Shown here piece after piece: positions 55,894-64,000 of a DNA stretch of 64,000 nt. This DNA comes from Eggerthella sp. (GTDB lineage Bacteria > Actinomycetota > Coriobacteriia > Coriobacteriales > Eggerthellaceae): the NCBI GenBank assembly GCA_030540085.1, contig JAUNWY010000002.1, forward strand, positions 245,072 through 309,071. Reading direction: 5' to 3'. The number at the start of each line of letters is the position of its first letter. Position 1 is the stretch's first letter. Position numbers and translations under genes: made by a program. A model generated the notes under the pieces. That model saw only the letters and a program-made list of their open reading frames with translations. It ran no database searches and was not told the origin of the DNA.

Positions 55894-57111
55894 TTACTTG
55901 CCTCCCTTCAGAACTTCTTCGTCGTACTGGCCGATGGACTCGTTGGGATGCTTCTTATCCCATTCGCGGATAGGCTCGAAGTCTGCGCCACCGTCGGTGC
56001 GGCCCATCTTCTTCATGCCGAAGCCGTGGATAACGAGTGCGGCAGCCACAACGCCCGTGAGCGTCCAAGCAATTGCCTCAGGCTGGACAACCAAGCCACC
56101 AATGCGCAGATCGCGGAAGCGTGCGCGGAAGGGGGTGTTGGTTTCAACCCAGTTCTCACCGGGGTCGTTGGGGTTGGCCGTGCAGCAACCGATGCAGGGA
56201 CCACCAGATGCGACACACCAAGAACGACGATGGTTCCAACGAACAACACCGCAGTTAGCCTTGGTCTGAGGACCGCGGCAGCCCATGGGATACAGACAGT
56301 AGCCCTTGGCTTCTTCTTCGGTGCCAAATGCGTAAACGAATTCGCCATTCTCGAAGTGACCACGACGCTCGCAGTTGTCGTGAATGGTCTGGTTGAAGAT
56401 GACCTTGGGCTTGTTGTCAGCGGTGAGCTCAGGGAGCTTGCCAACAAGGATTGCGTCTACGAGAACAGCCTCGAGCCATTCAGGGTTAGCAGGGCAGCCG
56501 GGGATGTTGATAACCGGGGTATCGATACCCTGCTTCTTCAGGTACTGCTGAACGCCCAGCGCACCAGCGGAATTGGGGTTTGCACCCATCCAGCCACCGT
56601 TTACTGCGCAAGAACCAAGAGCAACAACTGCATTTGCGTTCTCTGCAGCATGGACCAAGTGGTCGGTACCGGGCTCATTGGCAACACGCAGCGCCTCGCC
56701 GTTCCAACCTTCCAGAACTGCACCTTCGTAAATGAGGATGTAGTTTCCGGCCTCGATCGTCTGTGCCTTTGCTTCTTCCATGGACCAACCTGCAGCAGCG
56801 GAAAGGGTCTCACAATAGTTGAGGGAAACCATTTCCAACACTACGGTTGCGGGATCAGGGGCATCTACCTGTGCGAACGACTCCGTACAACCAGTGCAAG
56901 AAGCGCCCTCGATCCAGATTGCGGGATACAGGCCGCCAGATTCTGCGCCGATAACGGAATCCTCGATCGCGCGAGCAACGCGAGGTGCTGCCAGCTCAGA
57001 CAAGCCTGCAGCCACGGCAAGAGAGCCACAGAGCTTCATGAAGCTACGACGAGAAACACCGCGTGCCTCGAGCTTGCTCAGAAACTCCGGACTAATAGCC
57101 TCTGTTACCAT
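55894..57111 (-). CDS. hyaA: [NiFe]-hydrogenase small subunit, Tat-exported
   Basis: This 405-residue subunit carries a twin-arginine signal (SRRSFMKLC, Arg21-Arg22) and hydrophobic segment, then the proximal-cluster motif CTGC (72-75). Further cysteines for the medial and distal clusters are seen (YCLYPMGCRGP, WCVASGGPCIGC). A C-terminal membrane helix lies near residues 350-375. The proximal site is CTGC, not the extra-cysteine CTCC type, so an O2-tolerant cluster is not expected. ATG 57111 follows a strong GGAGG; a GTG six bases earlier is the alternative. Confidence 0.95.
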   Translation of the reverse strand: MVTEAISPEFLSKLEARGVSRRSFMKLCGSLAVAAGLSELAAPRVARAIEDSVIGAESGGLYPAIWIEGASCTGCTESFAQVDAPDPATVVLEMVSLNYCETLSAAAGWSMEEAKAQTIEAGNYILIYEGAVLEGWNGEALRVANEPGTDHLVHAAENANAVVALGSCAVNGGWMGANPNSAGALGVQQYLKKQGIDTPVINIPGCPANPEWLEAVLVDAILVGKLPELTADNKPKVIFNQTIHDNCERRGHFENGEFVYAFGTEEEAKGYCLYPMGCRGPQTKANCGVVRWNHRRSWCVASGGPCIGCCTANPNDPGENWVETNTPFRARFRDLRIGGLVVQPEAIAWTLTGVVAAALVIHGFGMKKMGRTDGGADFEPIREWDKKHPNESIGQYDEEVLKGGK

Positions 57112-57810
57112 GTGCACACCTCCTTAAGGGTGTCTTTGTCCTACAAAACTTCTGATGCATATTCTCGTTGATTTGTTCCCAAAAAAGACTGGTTAATTGC
57201 CGAATATCGAGTAATTCCCGCCAATGGTCAGAAAATGTTACTGCCTTATTTTCGAGTAACACATTATTTCTCCACTTTTCAGCGATTAAAACTGATTCCT
57301 TGGCTGTTTTAGGTCATTTCGACTATTTTGACCGTTCTATTCTTTAAATAATGCGAGTTTGGACTGAATTAATGCTCGGCAATCAACAATAGTTCTTCAA
57401 ATAATGGACATATTTTGCTGTTCGTCCTATCCGTTTTTTTGGATAGATGTTTTTCTTTAATACCCATAGTTTGTTTTTTATCCATCGGCATTTTGGCGAA
57501 AATCCCGCCTTATAGCCGCGCTGGTGCATCCACTTCAGAATTGGAAGTTCTCGGCAACAATGCCTTGCTTTTACGCAGACAACATGTTTGCCTACGCCTG
57601 GACTGAGGCAACAACTTCAATACCTCCCTACCGGTCGCAACGGGTAATCGAGCCCACCACCGGCAACAACACCCACGCAGACTGCCAAAACAGCACCACC
57701 GCCCTGTTAAGGCGGCATTAAATCCAAAGGCTAGAAGCACGAGCATCACAGCGTTTTCTTAATAAAGCGTTATCATAGGCAAATTATCGTTATCCCAGAA
57801 AGGACGCTCT
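57112..57810. other. AT-rich upstream region of hyaABC
   Basis: No gene is seen in about 700 bases. The first 350 bases next to hyaA are clearly more AT-rich than the surroundings and contain a repeated TCGAGTAA (near 57209 and 57253) and a CTATCC/GGATAG hairpin with a T loop (57427-57446). A long regulatory leader or acquired segment is likely. Confidence 0.6.
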
Positions 57811-58656
57811 ATGAGCAACGCAACCATCGCCTACCTCGGACCGCAAGGAACCTACTCCGACGAGGCTGCCCGTCTTTTTGCAAAGAAGATGGGCTGCGAA
57901 AACCCCGAATTCGTGGAGTGTCCTTCCTTTAACGAAGTCCATGAAGCGGTTGATCGCGGTCGTTGCGAATTCGGAGTTATGCCGATCGAAAACTCACTTG
58001 AAGGCGTGGTTACCGCCACGCTCGACACCTTGGCATTCAAGGGCGGCGTGAGCATCATGGGTTCGACCGTGCTTAACATCCACCACTGCCTCATGGTGAA
58101 CCCGGAATCCTCCCTTGATGAGATAACCACTATCGCCAGCCACCCGCAAGCGTTAGCGCAATGCCGTCGCTGGCTCGATGCCCACTTCCCCTCCGTGCCG
58201 CGCTTGGCCGTTTCGTCCACCGCAGAAGGTGCGCGCAAGGCAGCTCAAGACAAAACGGTGGCGGGAATTTCCAGCAAATTTGCAGGACAGCTGTTCGACT
58301 GTACCATTGCCGAAGAAGGCATTGAAGATCATTACGGCAACCAGACGCGCTTCGTGCTCATTGCCCGCCAAGGCCACGAACCGGTACTCGAGAGCGACAA
58401 CATGAAAACCACACTGGCTCTTTCGCTGAACGCCGATAAGCCTGGTTCCCTGCTGATGATCCTCTCCGAGCTGAACTACGCCAACGTAAACTTGACCATG
58501 ATCCAGAGCCGTCCTACCAAACAAGGGCTGGGAGATTACCTCTTCTTCATCGACATCGAAGGCACACCGGCCAATCCCGCCATCAAAACCGCACTCGATT
58601 GCCTCCGCCTGAAGCTCCGCGAAGTTAAAGTGCTTGGATCCTATCCCGCCGAGTAA
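57811..58656 (+). CDS. pheA: Prephenate dehydratase
   Basis: This 281-residue enzyme makes phenylpyruvate in phenylalanine synthesis. The catalytic domain begins YLGPQGTYSDEAA and contains the NQTRF motif. A C-terminal ACT domain gives feedback control. The usual ESRP of the Phe-binding ACT site reads QSRPTK here, a change that could alter allostery. AAAGGA precedes the ATG. Confidence 0.95.
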   Translation: MSNATIAYLGPQGTYSDEAARLFAKKMGCENPEFVECPSFNEVHEAVDRGRCEFGVMPIENSLEGVVTATLDTLAFKGGVSIMGSTVLNIHHCLMVNPESSLDEITTIASHPQALAQCRRWLDAHFPSVPRLAVSSTAEGARKAAQDKTVAGISSKFAGQLFDCTIAEEGIEDHYGNQTRFVLIARQGHEPVLESDNMKTTLALSLNADKPGSLLMILSELNYANVNLTMIQSRPTKQGLGDYLFFIDIEGTPANPAIKTALDCLRLKLREVKVLGSYPAE

Positions 58657-58680
58657 ACCCACCCTATCGCAATCAAAAGC

Positions 58681-58757
58681 GCCCGCTGCCTCCAAACGAA
58701 CTGCCTCCCATTTCTCATGTCCAAGAAATGGGAGGCAGTTCAAAACGGCAGCGGGCA
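58681..58757 (+). terminator. Nested long hairpin downstream of pheA
   Basis: A perfect 17-bp inner stem (58699-58715 with 58724-58740) sits within an outer GCCCGCTGCC/GGCAGCGGGC pair. It probably terminates pheA but is much longer than needed. Confidence 0.65.
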
Positions 58758-58904
58758 GTTTGCTTATAACATCAAGGGTCTTTGCTTCGAGCCCACCGCG
58801 AAGCTGACGCTACGCAATGCTCTTGCAAACCCTAAGCGGCAAAGTACCGAGCGCTTTCCTCATGTTTGCGCACGCGATTGTCCGGCTCACTGCTCTAGCA
58901 AGTC

Positions 58905-59792
58905 TTAATCAGCAAAGTACCGAGCATTCTCCCCTTCGCCTTCCTGGGAGAAGAATCCCTCGGCAACCAAATCGTTCGCAATAGAGCGGACCAGATCCTC
59001 TTCGGGTGCTTCCCTGCCCTGCTTCTTTTCGAAGGCAGAAAGAGCGGAAACAAGCTCGCAGAAACCTGCTTCGCGTTGAGCAAGAACGAAACGAACCAGT
59101 TCCGCCCGCTTCTGTCGCCGCGACCCTTCAAATTTCGATTGCTTCGTATGGTGCTTCGACCGTCGAGAGGGGTTGGGCATCGTTGATTTCAGGTAGTTGC
59201 CATAATCGAGCAGAGCGTAATACCAACCGCGAGGGTCTGTCGTGGAGCACGTACGCCGCACCAAAGGCTCCAATTCTTTATCGGAAACCTTTTCGCGCCC
59301 CGGAAACAATTCGTGGATGAACACCGTGCGCACGTTTGTCTCCAGGTACATTGAGGGCTTCTGGTAGGCGAACGCCATGATGCCTCCCGCCGTAGCCTTT
59401 CCGATGCCAGGAAGTGCCAGCAGCTCTTCCGAAGACTCGGGGAGCAGCCCATTGAATTCACGTGAGCATATTTCCGCCGTACCTTTCAACGCCAATGCAC
59501 GGCGGTTGTACCCAAGCCCTTGCCACATTTCCAAAACAAGGGACGTCTCGGCGCTTGCCAATGCATCCAGGGTCGGAAACAACGCCATAAAACGCTGCCA
59601 ATACTTTTCAACACGTGCAACCTGGGTTTGCTGAAGCATGATCTCGGAAACCATAACGGCATAGGGGTCGTCCACGTTGCGCCAAGGCAAATCGCGATAT
59701 AGGCGTGCGCCTTCGTTCCATACTTTAGCGACAAGAGCTTGTTCTTCGGGGCTCAGCTCGTCAGAACAGGTTGATGGAATTTGGGAAACCAT
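58905..59792 (-). CDS. mutY: MutY-type adenine DNA glycosylase, clusterless
   Basis: This 295-residue HhH-GPD protein of the MutY branch repairs A:oxoG mispairs. The catalytic Glu50 is in SEIMLQQTQV and the hairpin reads LPGIGKATAGG. The usual catalytic Asp is Glu151 (LETNVRT), and the four Fe-S cysteines expected after residue 195 are absent. The C-terminal NUDIX-like domain is also missing. Such clusterless variants are known, but activity cannot be assumed. The ATG at 59792 follows the rrf2 stop by one base. Confidence 0.85.
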   Translation of the reverse strand: MVSQIPSTCSDELSPEEQALVAKVWNEGARLYRDLPWRNVDDPYAVMVSEIMLQQTQVARVEKYWQRFMALFPTLDALASAETSLVLEMWQGLGYNRRALALKGTAEICSREFNGLLPESSEELLALPGIGKATAGGIMAFAYQKPSMYLETNVRTVFIHELFPGREKVSDKELEPLVRRTCSTTDPRGWYYALLDYGNYLKSTMPNPSRRSKHHTKQSKFEGSRRQKRAELVRFVLAQREAGFCELVSALSAFEKKQGREAPEEDLVRSIANDLVAEGFFSQEGEGENARYFAD

Positions 59793-59793
59793 G

Positions 59794-60255
59794 TTACTCG
59801 GCAACCGGCGCATTTTCACATGAAGCAAATGCCGCCTGAATAGCAGGATGGTTTGCGCCTTGGGTAAAAAGCCCCTCCAAGGTAACGGAAGCAAAAAGAT
59901 GACTTATCAACGCATTCGACGCACACCACAAGGCATTGAATGAACAGCAATCCTTATGGACGCACGGGTAATCAGCGCACGTGCAATCTGCTATGCTTAT
60001 GCCGCCATTTACCCCTTCGAGAACATCAAGCACAGTGGTTTTCGAGGGGTCGCACGCCAGAGCAAGGCCGCCTTTCACGCCGCGAATGGTTTTCAGCAGG
60101 CCCGCTTTCACCAATTCGTGCTGGATGCTGCGAGCAAAAGAATAGGGAATGCTCTCCTGTTCAGCCACCTCCGCGATGGAGATATACGTGTCGCCGCTAC
60201 GATAAGCGGCGCGAATGATGCGACATGCATAGTCGCAACGACGCGTAATGCTCAT
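59794..60255 (-). CDS. Rrf2 family transcriptional regulator
   Basis: This 153-residue winged-helix regulator has the Rrf2 start (ITRRCDYACRIIRAAY) and a Cys-rich C-terminus (CTCADYPCVHKDCC) able to bind an Fe-S cluster, as in IscR/NsrR-type sensors. It is coupled to mutY downstream and sits just after the AAA-like gene. Targets are unknown. Confidence 0.92.
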   Translation of the reverse strand: MSITRRCDYACRIIRAAYRSGDTYISIAEVAEQESIPYSFARSIQHELVKAGLLKTIRGVKGGLALACDPSKTTVLDVLEGVNGGISIADCTCADYPCVHKDCCSFNALWCASNALISHLFASVTLEGLFTQGANHPAIQAAFASCENAPVAE

Positions 60256-60261
60256 TAGCCG

Positions 60262-61824
60262 TTAGTCCTCCAGCAGATCGTCGAAATCGGAAGTACTCCG
60301 GCGCAGCTCTTCAACCGCCATATCCTCCATGCAACGATACTCCGCAGAATCCAATGGCTGGAAGTTGGCCAAACGAGAAACCATCGCGCCGGTCTCAACT
60401 GCGCAGAAGCGATTTTCGGCAATGCTCTTCCGATAAGCCTCCTCGACCGCCTCGCTTGCAATGGCAAGGATCTCAAAACGAGAAAGACCACGAGAGAGCT
60501 CCACCATACGAGTAGCATCCAAGCCTCGAGTAGAAGGATGCTGCGCCTGGACTTCTCGCCAAATCTCGCGACGTTCACGTGCGCTGGGAAGTTCGATATC
60601 AATGATCTGATACTGAGACCCGATAAGTTCCCAAAAAAACGGATCGATATCGCTTGGCTCGGATGCGGAAATGAGAACCGTTGCCTCGGGGCTTTCAAGG
60701 GCTGTCTGGATAAGCGCCAAAGCTTCACGGGCACCACGGGACAACTGCATCTGAAGAAGGCCCTGCACGGGATTCTCGGCAAGCTGCGGATCAAAATCGG
60801 GAAGATCCCACAAATCGAAATCTTCGAGGATAACCACAGTCGGCGACTCGAAGCCGGCACGCGGCACACCAGAGATGCGCGATTTGAAATCGGCTGACGC
60901 CATTACACACAGCACCGCTTGGCCCTGCGCATTTTGATCGAGGCGCATACGTATTGCGGGCATATTCAATTCGCCAGCGGTAGCAACCATAAAGTAGTTG
61001 GAATCTTCGCGAGCGGGGCAGCGGAACAGCAAGGTGCCCAGTCGTGGAATGCCAGGCAAGCCATGGCGGGCATTGAGCGTGGCGACGAAGCGCGCAAACT
61101 CAGGGTCACGTGAACGACCAACGCCCAACTCTCCCATAGTTGCGATAGCATTGCCAAATCCAACCAGCGATCGATAGTCGAAGCGCTGCTCGGGCACCGC
61201 AGGCTCAGCTTTCGCCTCGGAGGTCTGGCCGAAGATGAGCGAGGTGAGGTCTTTCACTGCCTGCTCACGATTGGCGTCAGCCGAAGACTGGTTGGCCTCC
61301 GCCGAAGCCGAAGCATTCTGCGCAGAACCCACAGCAGCCTGGGGAGCTTCAGCAGGAGCCGAAGCCGGCGCCGCAGCGGGGGCGCTTTCCTCAAAGCGGC
61401 ACAGCATATCGGGCGCAGCATCCATAAGATCCTGATTTACCATGTCGGCCATGCCTTCAATTGCGTCACGGTCGAAGCCGTATTCTTCGAGCTTGTCGAA
61501 AGCCAAACGCTGAAGTTCGTCGGCATGTCGGGAAACTTCATTGCTGTCCCAATAAGGCTCGAGTTTTTCAAAGATATATTCAGCAAGGGAACGTTGCTTG
61601 GTTTTGATAGCCAAATCCCACGCCTTGCTCATGCCCTCAAGCACTTCTTCGCCCGGCATGATGCTTTCGCGCAATGCGCGCTCATAAGCAGCAAGATATA
61701 GGTGGATACCGAGAACGCTATCCCCTTCCGCAACCGCGGAAGCGGCACGCTTAAGGTATGCCTGAGAAGAATTGGAGCGACTGTCCTGGAAGGGAACTTG
61801 GCCACTTGCGGTATCTTCACTCAT
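60262..61824 (-). CDS. AAA-like protein lacking Walker A
   Basis: This 520-residue protein has an N-terminal helical region (20-135), an Ala/Pro-rich linker (147-185) and a C-terminal AAA-like module. The latter contains a Walker B-like VVILEDFD (330-337) and a lid-type helical end. No GxxxxGK[ST] is present where Walker A would be (about 265-276), so ATP binding is doubtful. It is followed by rrf2-mutY 6 bases on, suggesting an operon. AAGGAGG lies upstream of ATG 61824. Confidence 0.7.
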   Translation of the reverse strand: MSEDTASGQVPFQDSRSNSSQAYLKRAASAVAEGDSVLGIHLYLAAYERALRESIMPGEEVLEGMSKAWDLAIKTKQRSLAEYIFEKLEPYWDSNEVSRHADELQRLAFDKLEEYGFDRDAIEGMADMVNQDLMDAAPDMLCRFEESAPAAAPASAPAEAPQAAVGSAQNASASAEANQSSADANREQAVKDLTSLIFGQTSEAKAEPAVPEQRFDYRSLVGFGNAIATMGELGVGRSRDPEFARFVATLNARHGLPGIPRLGTLLFRCPAREDSNYFMVATAGELNMPAIRMRLDQNAQGQAVLCVMASADFKSRISGVPRAGFESPTVVILEDFDLWDLPDFDPQLAENPVQGLLQMQLSRGAREALALIQTALESPEATVLISASEPSDIDPFFWELIGSQYQIIDIELPSARERREIWREVQAQHPSTRGLDATRMVELSRGLSRFEILAIASEAVEEAYRKSIAENRFCAVETGAMVSRLANFQPLDSAEYRCMEDMAVEELRRSTSDFDDLLED

Positions 61825-62102
61825 CCTGGTGCACCTCCTTGGCAGGTAACAATAGTTGCAAACGTGCTCAACCGGCGAAGGGGAGCACGCTGATATGTGA
61901 GTTCGTTAATCGCACTTAATTGTATTCCGCCCCCATGCAGGCTGCTCAAACAAACCCATTATCCGTCAAATTCCCATAGGGTGAACGGCGGACCGGACTC
62001 TGTTACAAAGCGTTAAGCCAACGTTGCCGCAGTCGCAATACTCGATGAAACTGCACAAACAACGCACTGGGCACTTATGCAATTTGGCAAAAATGAGAAG
62101 AC

Positions 62103-62792
62103 CTAACGCCAGTTCAAAATGGGCCAGTTCCGATTGTGCGCAGTGCGACGCAGGGGTCTATCGGGAGTAACCGCAAAAGGGTGCTCGGCTGCGGCGAGCA
62201 GGGTTCGATCGGAATGATGGTCACCATAAGCATGGGTTAGGACCCAATTCCCTTCCCCGAATCGGGCATTGGCCTCACGGGTAAGAACCTCGAGCTTCTG
62301 GCTTCCCTCCACCGGCAAGCCTTCCACCTCACGCGTATAGCGACCATCGGAATCGGTTTTCATTCGGGTGGAAAACGCCTGGGTATAGCCATGTTTCGTC
62401 ATTGCCTGCTGGATAAGGGGCTCAAACGTTGCCGTTACCGCCCACACCTCACGACCCGCAGCGCGATGTTCCTCAATTACTTCGTTAGCCTGAACGCGGA
62501 AGATTTTTTCCAGGTGGCTATCGTAGAAGTCACGCAGGTATTCGTCGACTTCTTCCTTCTTCTTGCCCTCAAAGGCGGAGAACACTGCACCGCGAACCCA
62601 GCTTTCATTCTGCGGCAGACGGAGCTTGTAGGCAGCGCCCCAGCAAAGAATGCGCAAAAGGGTGCCCTTTCCCAAGAGGCCCTTTCGAACCAGATGGCTC
62701 ACCAAGATAACTGGAGAATTGCCCGATATGCAGGTACCGTCGAAGTCGAACGCAGCAATTTCTACTGGCTTCGTCTGACGAGAATCGCCCAT
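62103..62792 (-). CDS. HAD-IB family phosphatase
   Basis: This 229-residue protein has HAD motif I DFDGT (Asp16, Asp18), motif II-type VTATFE and motif III-like YGDHHSD. It resembles phosphoserine-phosphatase-like and acyl-phosphate enzymes of subclass IB. The substrate is unknown. GGAGG precedes ATG 62792. It stands alone between the AAA gene and tRNA-Asp. Confidence 0.88.
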   Translation of the reverse strand: MGDSRQTKPVEIAAFDFDGTCISGNSPVILVSHLVRKGLLGKGTLLRILCWGAAYKLRLPQNESWVRGAVFSAFEGKKKEEVDEYLRDFYDSHLEKIFRVQANEVIEEHRAAGREVWAVTATFEPLIQQAMTKHGYTQAFSTRMKTDSDGRYTREVEGLPVEGSQKLEVLTREANARFGEGNWVLTHAYGDHHSDRTLLAAAEHPFAVTPDRPLRRTAHNRNWPILNWR

Positions 62793-62957
62793 CGCGTTTC
62801 CACCCTCCTGGTATCGATTGCAACATTTGCCGTACGCAATTTAAAGTCGAACTTGCTTACTATACACCATGCAAGAAACGATAAGAAACATGCCAACGTG
62901 GGGATTGGACTTAACTAGAGACATGTTCTTTAGCCGGTCGAATACCAGCAGCCAGAA

Positions 62958-62987
62958 AGCAAAAAGGCTTGCCTTGCGGCAAGCCTT
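62958..62987 (-). terminator. Terminator of tRNA-Asp
   Basis: A perfect 10-bp stem (AAGGCTTGCC, loop TTGC) is followed on the minus strand by TTTTTGC, 10 bases past the tRNA. Confidence 0.85.
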
Positions 62988-62997
62988 ACATGCAAAG

Positions 62998-63074
<77 letters not shown>

Positions 63075-63095
63075 ATGTCTTAAGCGACTTGCGAT

Positions 63096-63124
63096 AGTTT
63101 ACTAGCAATCAAAACTGAGCACAA
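63096..63124 (-). promoter_or_regulatory. Probable promoter of tRNA-Asp
   Basis: On the minus strand TTGTGC and TAAACT are separated by 17 bases, about 22 bases before the tRNA. Confidence 0.5.
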
Positions 63125-63189
63125 GACCCTATTTGAAATTATTTTAGACGCATCCAATTGATCGCCTCAAAGTCGCAAACCCTTTGCCG

Positions 63190-63430
63190 TTGACTCAGAA
63201 ATCCTGCTCATAGCTCGCAGCAAAAGCAACTGTCGCAAAACGCAACGACGATGCCGAGCTGCCGCTCCCCTTCATCCCTTTTTCACGGGATTTTCCCTGC
63301 TGCCGTCGCTTCGCGTGATCCGCTCCACTACCGTCGCAACCCCGCACCTTTCCATAGATCCGCCCCGTTGCCGTCACTGGCCTCGCACGTTTTTCGCCGA
63401 ATCTGTCCCGTTGCAGTACTCAACCCGTTG
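63190..63430. repeat. Degenerate tandem repeats (about 30-40-base units)
   Basis: The minus strand shows recurring blocks of the form GGGNCNGAT...GACGG, such as AACGGGACAGATT, AACGGGGCGGATC and AGTGGAGCGGATC. The spacing is irregular, so no stable reading frame exists. Confidence 0.5.
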
Positions 63431-63619
63431 CGAAAACAATAATCCCGACTTTCTTGCAACTTTTTTGCGATTGGGGATTCCCTTCCACCCTGACAAGGCA
63501 GCAATAAGCCTCTACACAGCCATTTTCGCCGCTTTTTTGGGCAGCAATCCGCGATTGAGGAGCTTGCAACAATCCCTAATCGCAAAAAAGTTGCAACCAA
63601 GGCGGAATTTTTGTTTCTG
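63431..63619. repeat. Inverted repeat element with 49-base arms
   Basis: Arms at 63431-63479 and 63571-63619 are inverted and roughly 80% alike, with an identical TTGCAACTTTTTTGCGATT core. The 91-base centre is unique. It may be a MITE-like or structured non-coding element. Confidence 0.65.
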
Positions 63620-63785
63620 AGCTCCCGAGGCAACTTCGGGATGGCGCTGTAAGCAAGGTTTGCCCAGCAGCACTTCGAGCAGCATCGGGAATGCGCTATA
63701 AATGGGTGGATTTGGAACATGGCTACGAGCGGCGATGGATACGATGGGGCGGGCTCAGCACTGCATAGCGATGTCCGGAACAGTC

Positions 63786-63895
63786 CTATGGGGGGGGTCA
63801 TAGGCAAAAGGAGCTCTAGGACAAAAAATGTCTGGCTAGCCGATAGCATATGAGCCCGAATCAGCGCAAAACCCCTTTTGCCCATAACCCCCCAA
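63786..63895. repeat. Terminal inverted repeat pair near window end
   Basis: GGGGGGTCATAGGCAAAAGG near 63786-63813 is matched in inverted form by CCTTTTGCCCATAACCCCCC near 63873-63892, with two mismatches. The unit is about 110 bases and has no gene. Confidence 0.55.
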
Positions 63896-63953
63896 TTGCG
63901 CAGAAAGGCATCATGAGGCGCAGAGAGATGAACTCGATACCAGAGAAATCATG

Positions 63954-63976
63954 ACCACCCGCATAGCGGGTGGTTT
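63954..63976 (+). other. Hairpin ACCACCCGC/GCGGGTGGT near window end
   Basis: A perfect 9-bp stem with ATA loop is followed by TTGCTCTT, and an ATG lies at 63994. It could be a terminator or the left-end hairpin of an IS200/IS605-type element starting outside the window. Confidence 0.4.
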
Positions 63977-64000
63977 GCTCTTAGGGTATAACCCATGGAA

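Noticed and set aside
53497..57171. 1224-residue open frame on the plus strand over the hydrogenase genes
   Set aside because: It is antisense to three clear hydrogenase genes; biased codon use removes stops in that frame, and the translation has no family features.
63328..63885. 185-residue minus-strand ORF in the repeat block
   Set aside because: It runs through inverted and tandem repeats and mirrors a plus-strand frame, as expected of repeats rather than genes.

Overview
This is a chromosomal segment of roughly 55-58% GC from what looks like a strictly anaerobic high-GC Gram-positive, most likely a Coriobacteriia/Eggerthellaceae member. The evidence is a Tat-exported [NiFe] hydrogenase of the Coriobacteria type, a CO-dehydrogenase-family protein, a flavin/Fe-S 'old yellow enzyme' reductase, an L-lactate permease, and tRNA, sigma-factor and repair genes of actinobacterial flavour. 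Dispersed palindromic repeats also fit my memory of these genomes. The genus was not established.
Layout. 1-2254: a truncated MmeI-like type IIG restriction-modification gene, then a CAU tRNA. 2868-8836: trpS, a divergent DEAD-box helicase, tRNA-Asn, a low-molecular-weight phosphatase with a small partner ORF, an AlbA_2-domain protein and an ion transporter. 8849-15501 (minus): rlmKL, rpoD and priA. 15623-20202 (minus): an operon of a cooS homologue plus a complete NMT1/SsuABC-type ABC importer. 20652-24244: metK, a radical-SAM gene and a divergent TetR regulator. 24400-30303: an ATP-grasp-like enzyme, a TIGR01906 membrane protein, a YqeY protein and two tandem copies of a membrane/cytidylate-kinase fusion gene. 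30568-39271: gltX, a ferredoxin-like protein, a repeat-bearing surface protein, mfd and nth. 39433-49073: a LysR regulator, a hydrogenase maturation protease, a marR-ABC-ABC exporter operon, thrH and a large flavoenzyme. 49434-57111: lactate permease, an unknown protein, a methyltransferase and the hyaABC-type hydrogenase operon. 57811-63074: pheA, rrf2-mutY, a degenerate AAA protein, a HAD phosphatase and tRNA-Asp. 63075-64000: repeat-rich DNA without a convincing gene.
How the genes fit together. The redox genes (uptake hydrogenase with membrane cytochrome b and a remote maturation protease, lactate permease, OYE-type reductase, Fe-S proteins) suggest an anaerobe oxidising H2 and perhaps lactate. 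The rest is largely housekeeping: translation, transcription, replication restart and DNA repair.
The most unusual locus is the cooS operon. The encoded protein keeps the CODH scaffold and most Fe-S cysteines but has Asp396 where the canonical Ni,Fe C-cluster has a cysteine. It has lost most of the histidine proton channel and carries a His-rich N-terminal extension. It is co-transcribed with a substrate importer rather than with CODH partners, so it may be a hybrid-cluster-type enzyme with its own imported substrate rather than a CO dehydrogenase. Other items worth attention are the tandem membrane-kinase fusions, a dispersed palindromic repeat family, paired perfect hairpins around the ferredoxin-gene start, a clusterless MutY and an AAA protein without a Walker A motif.
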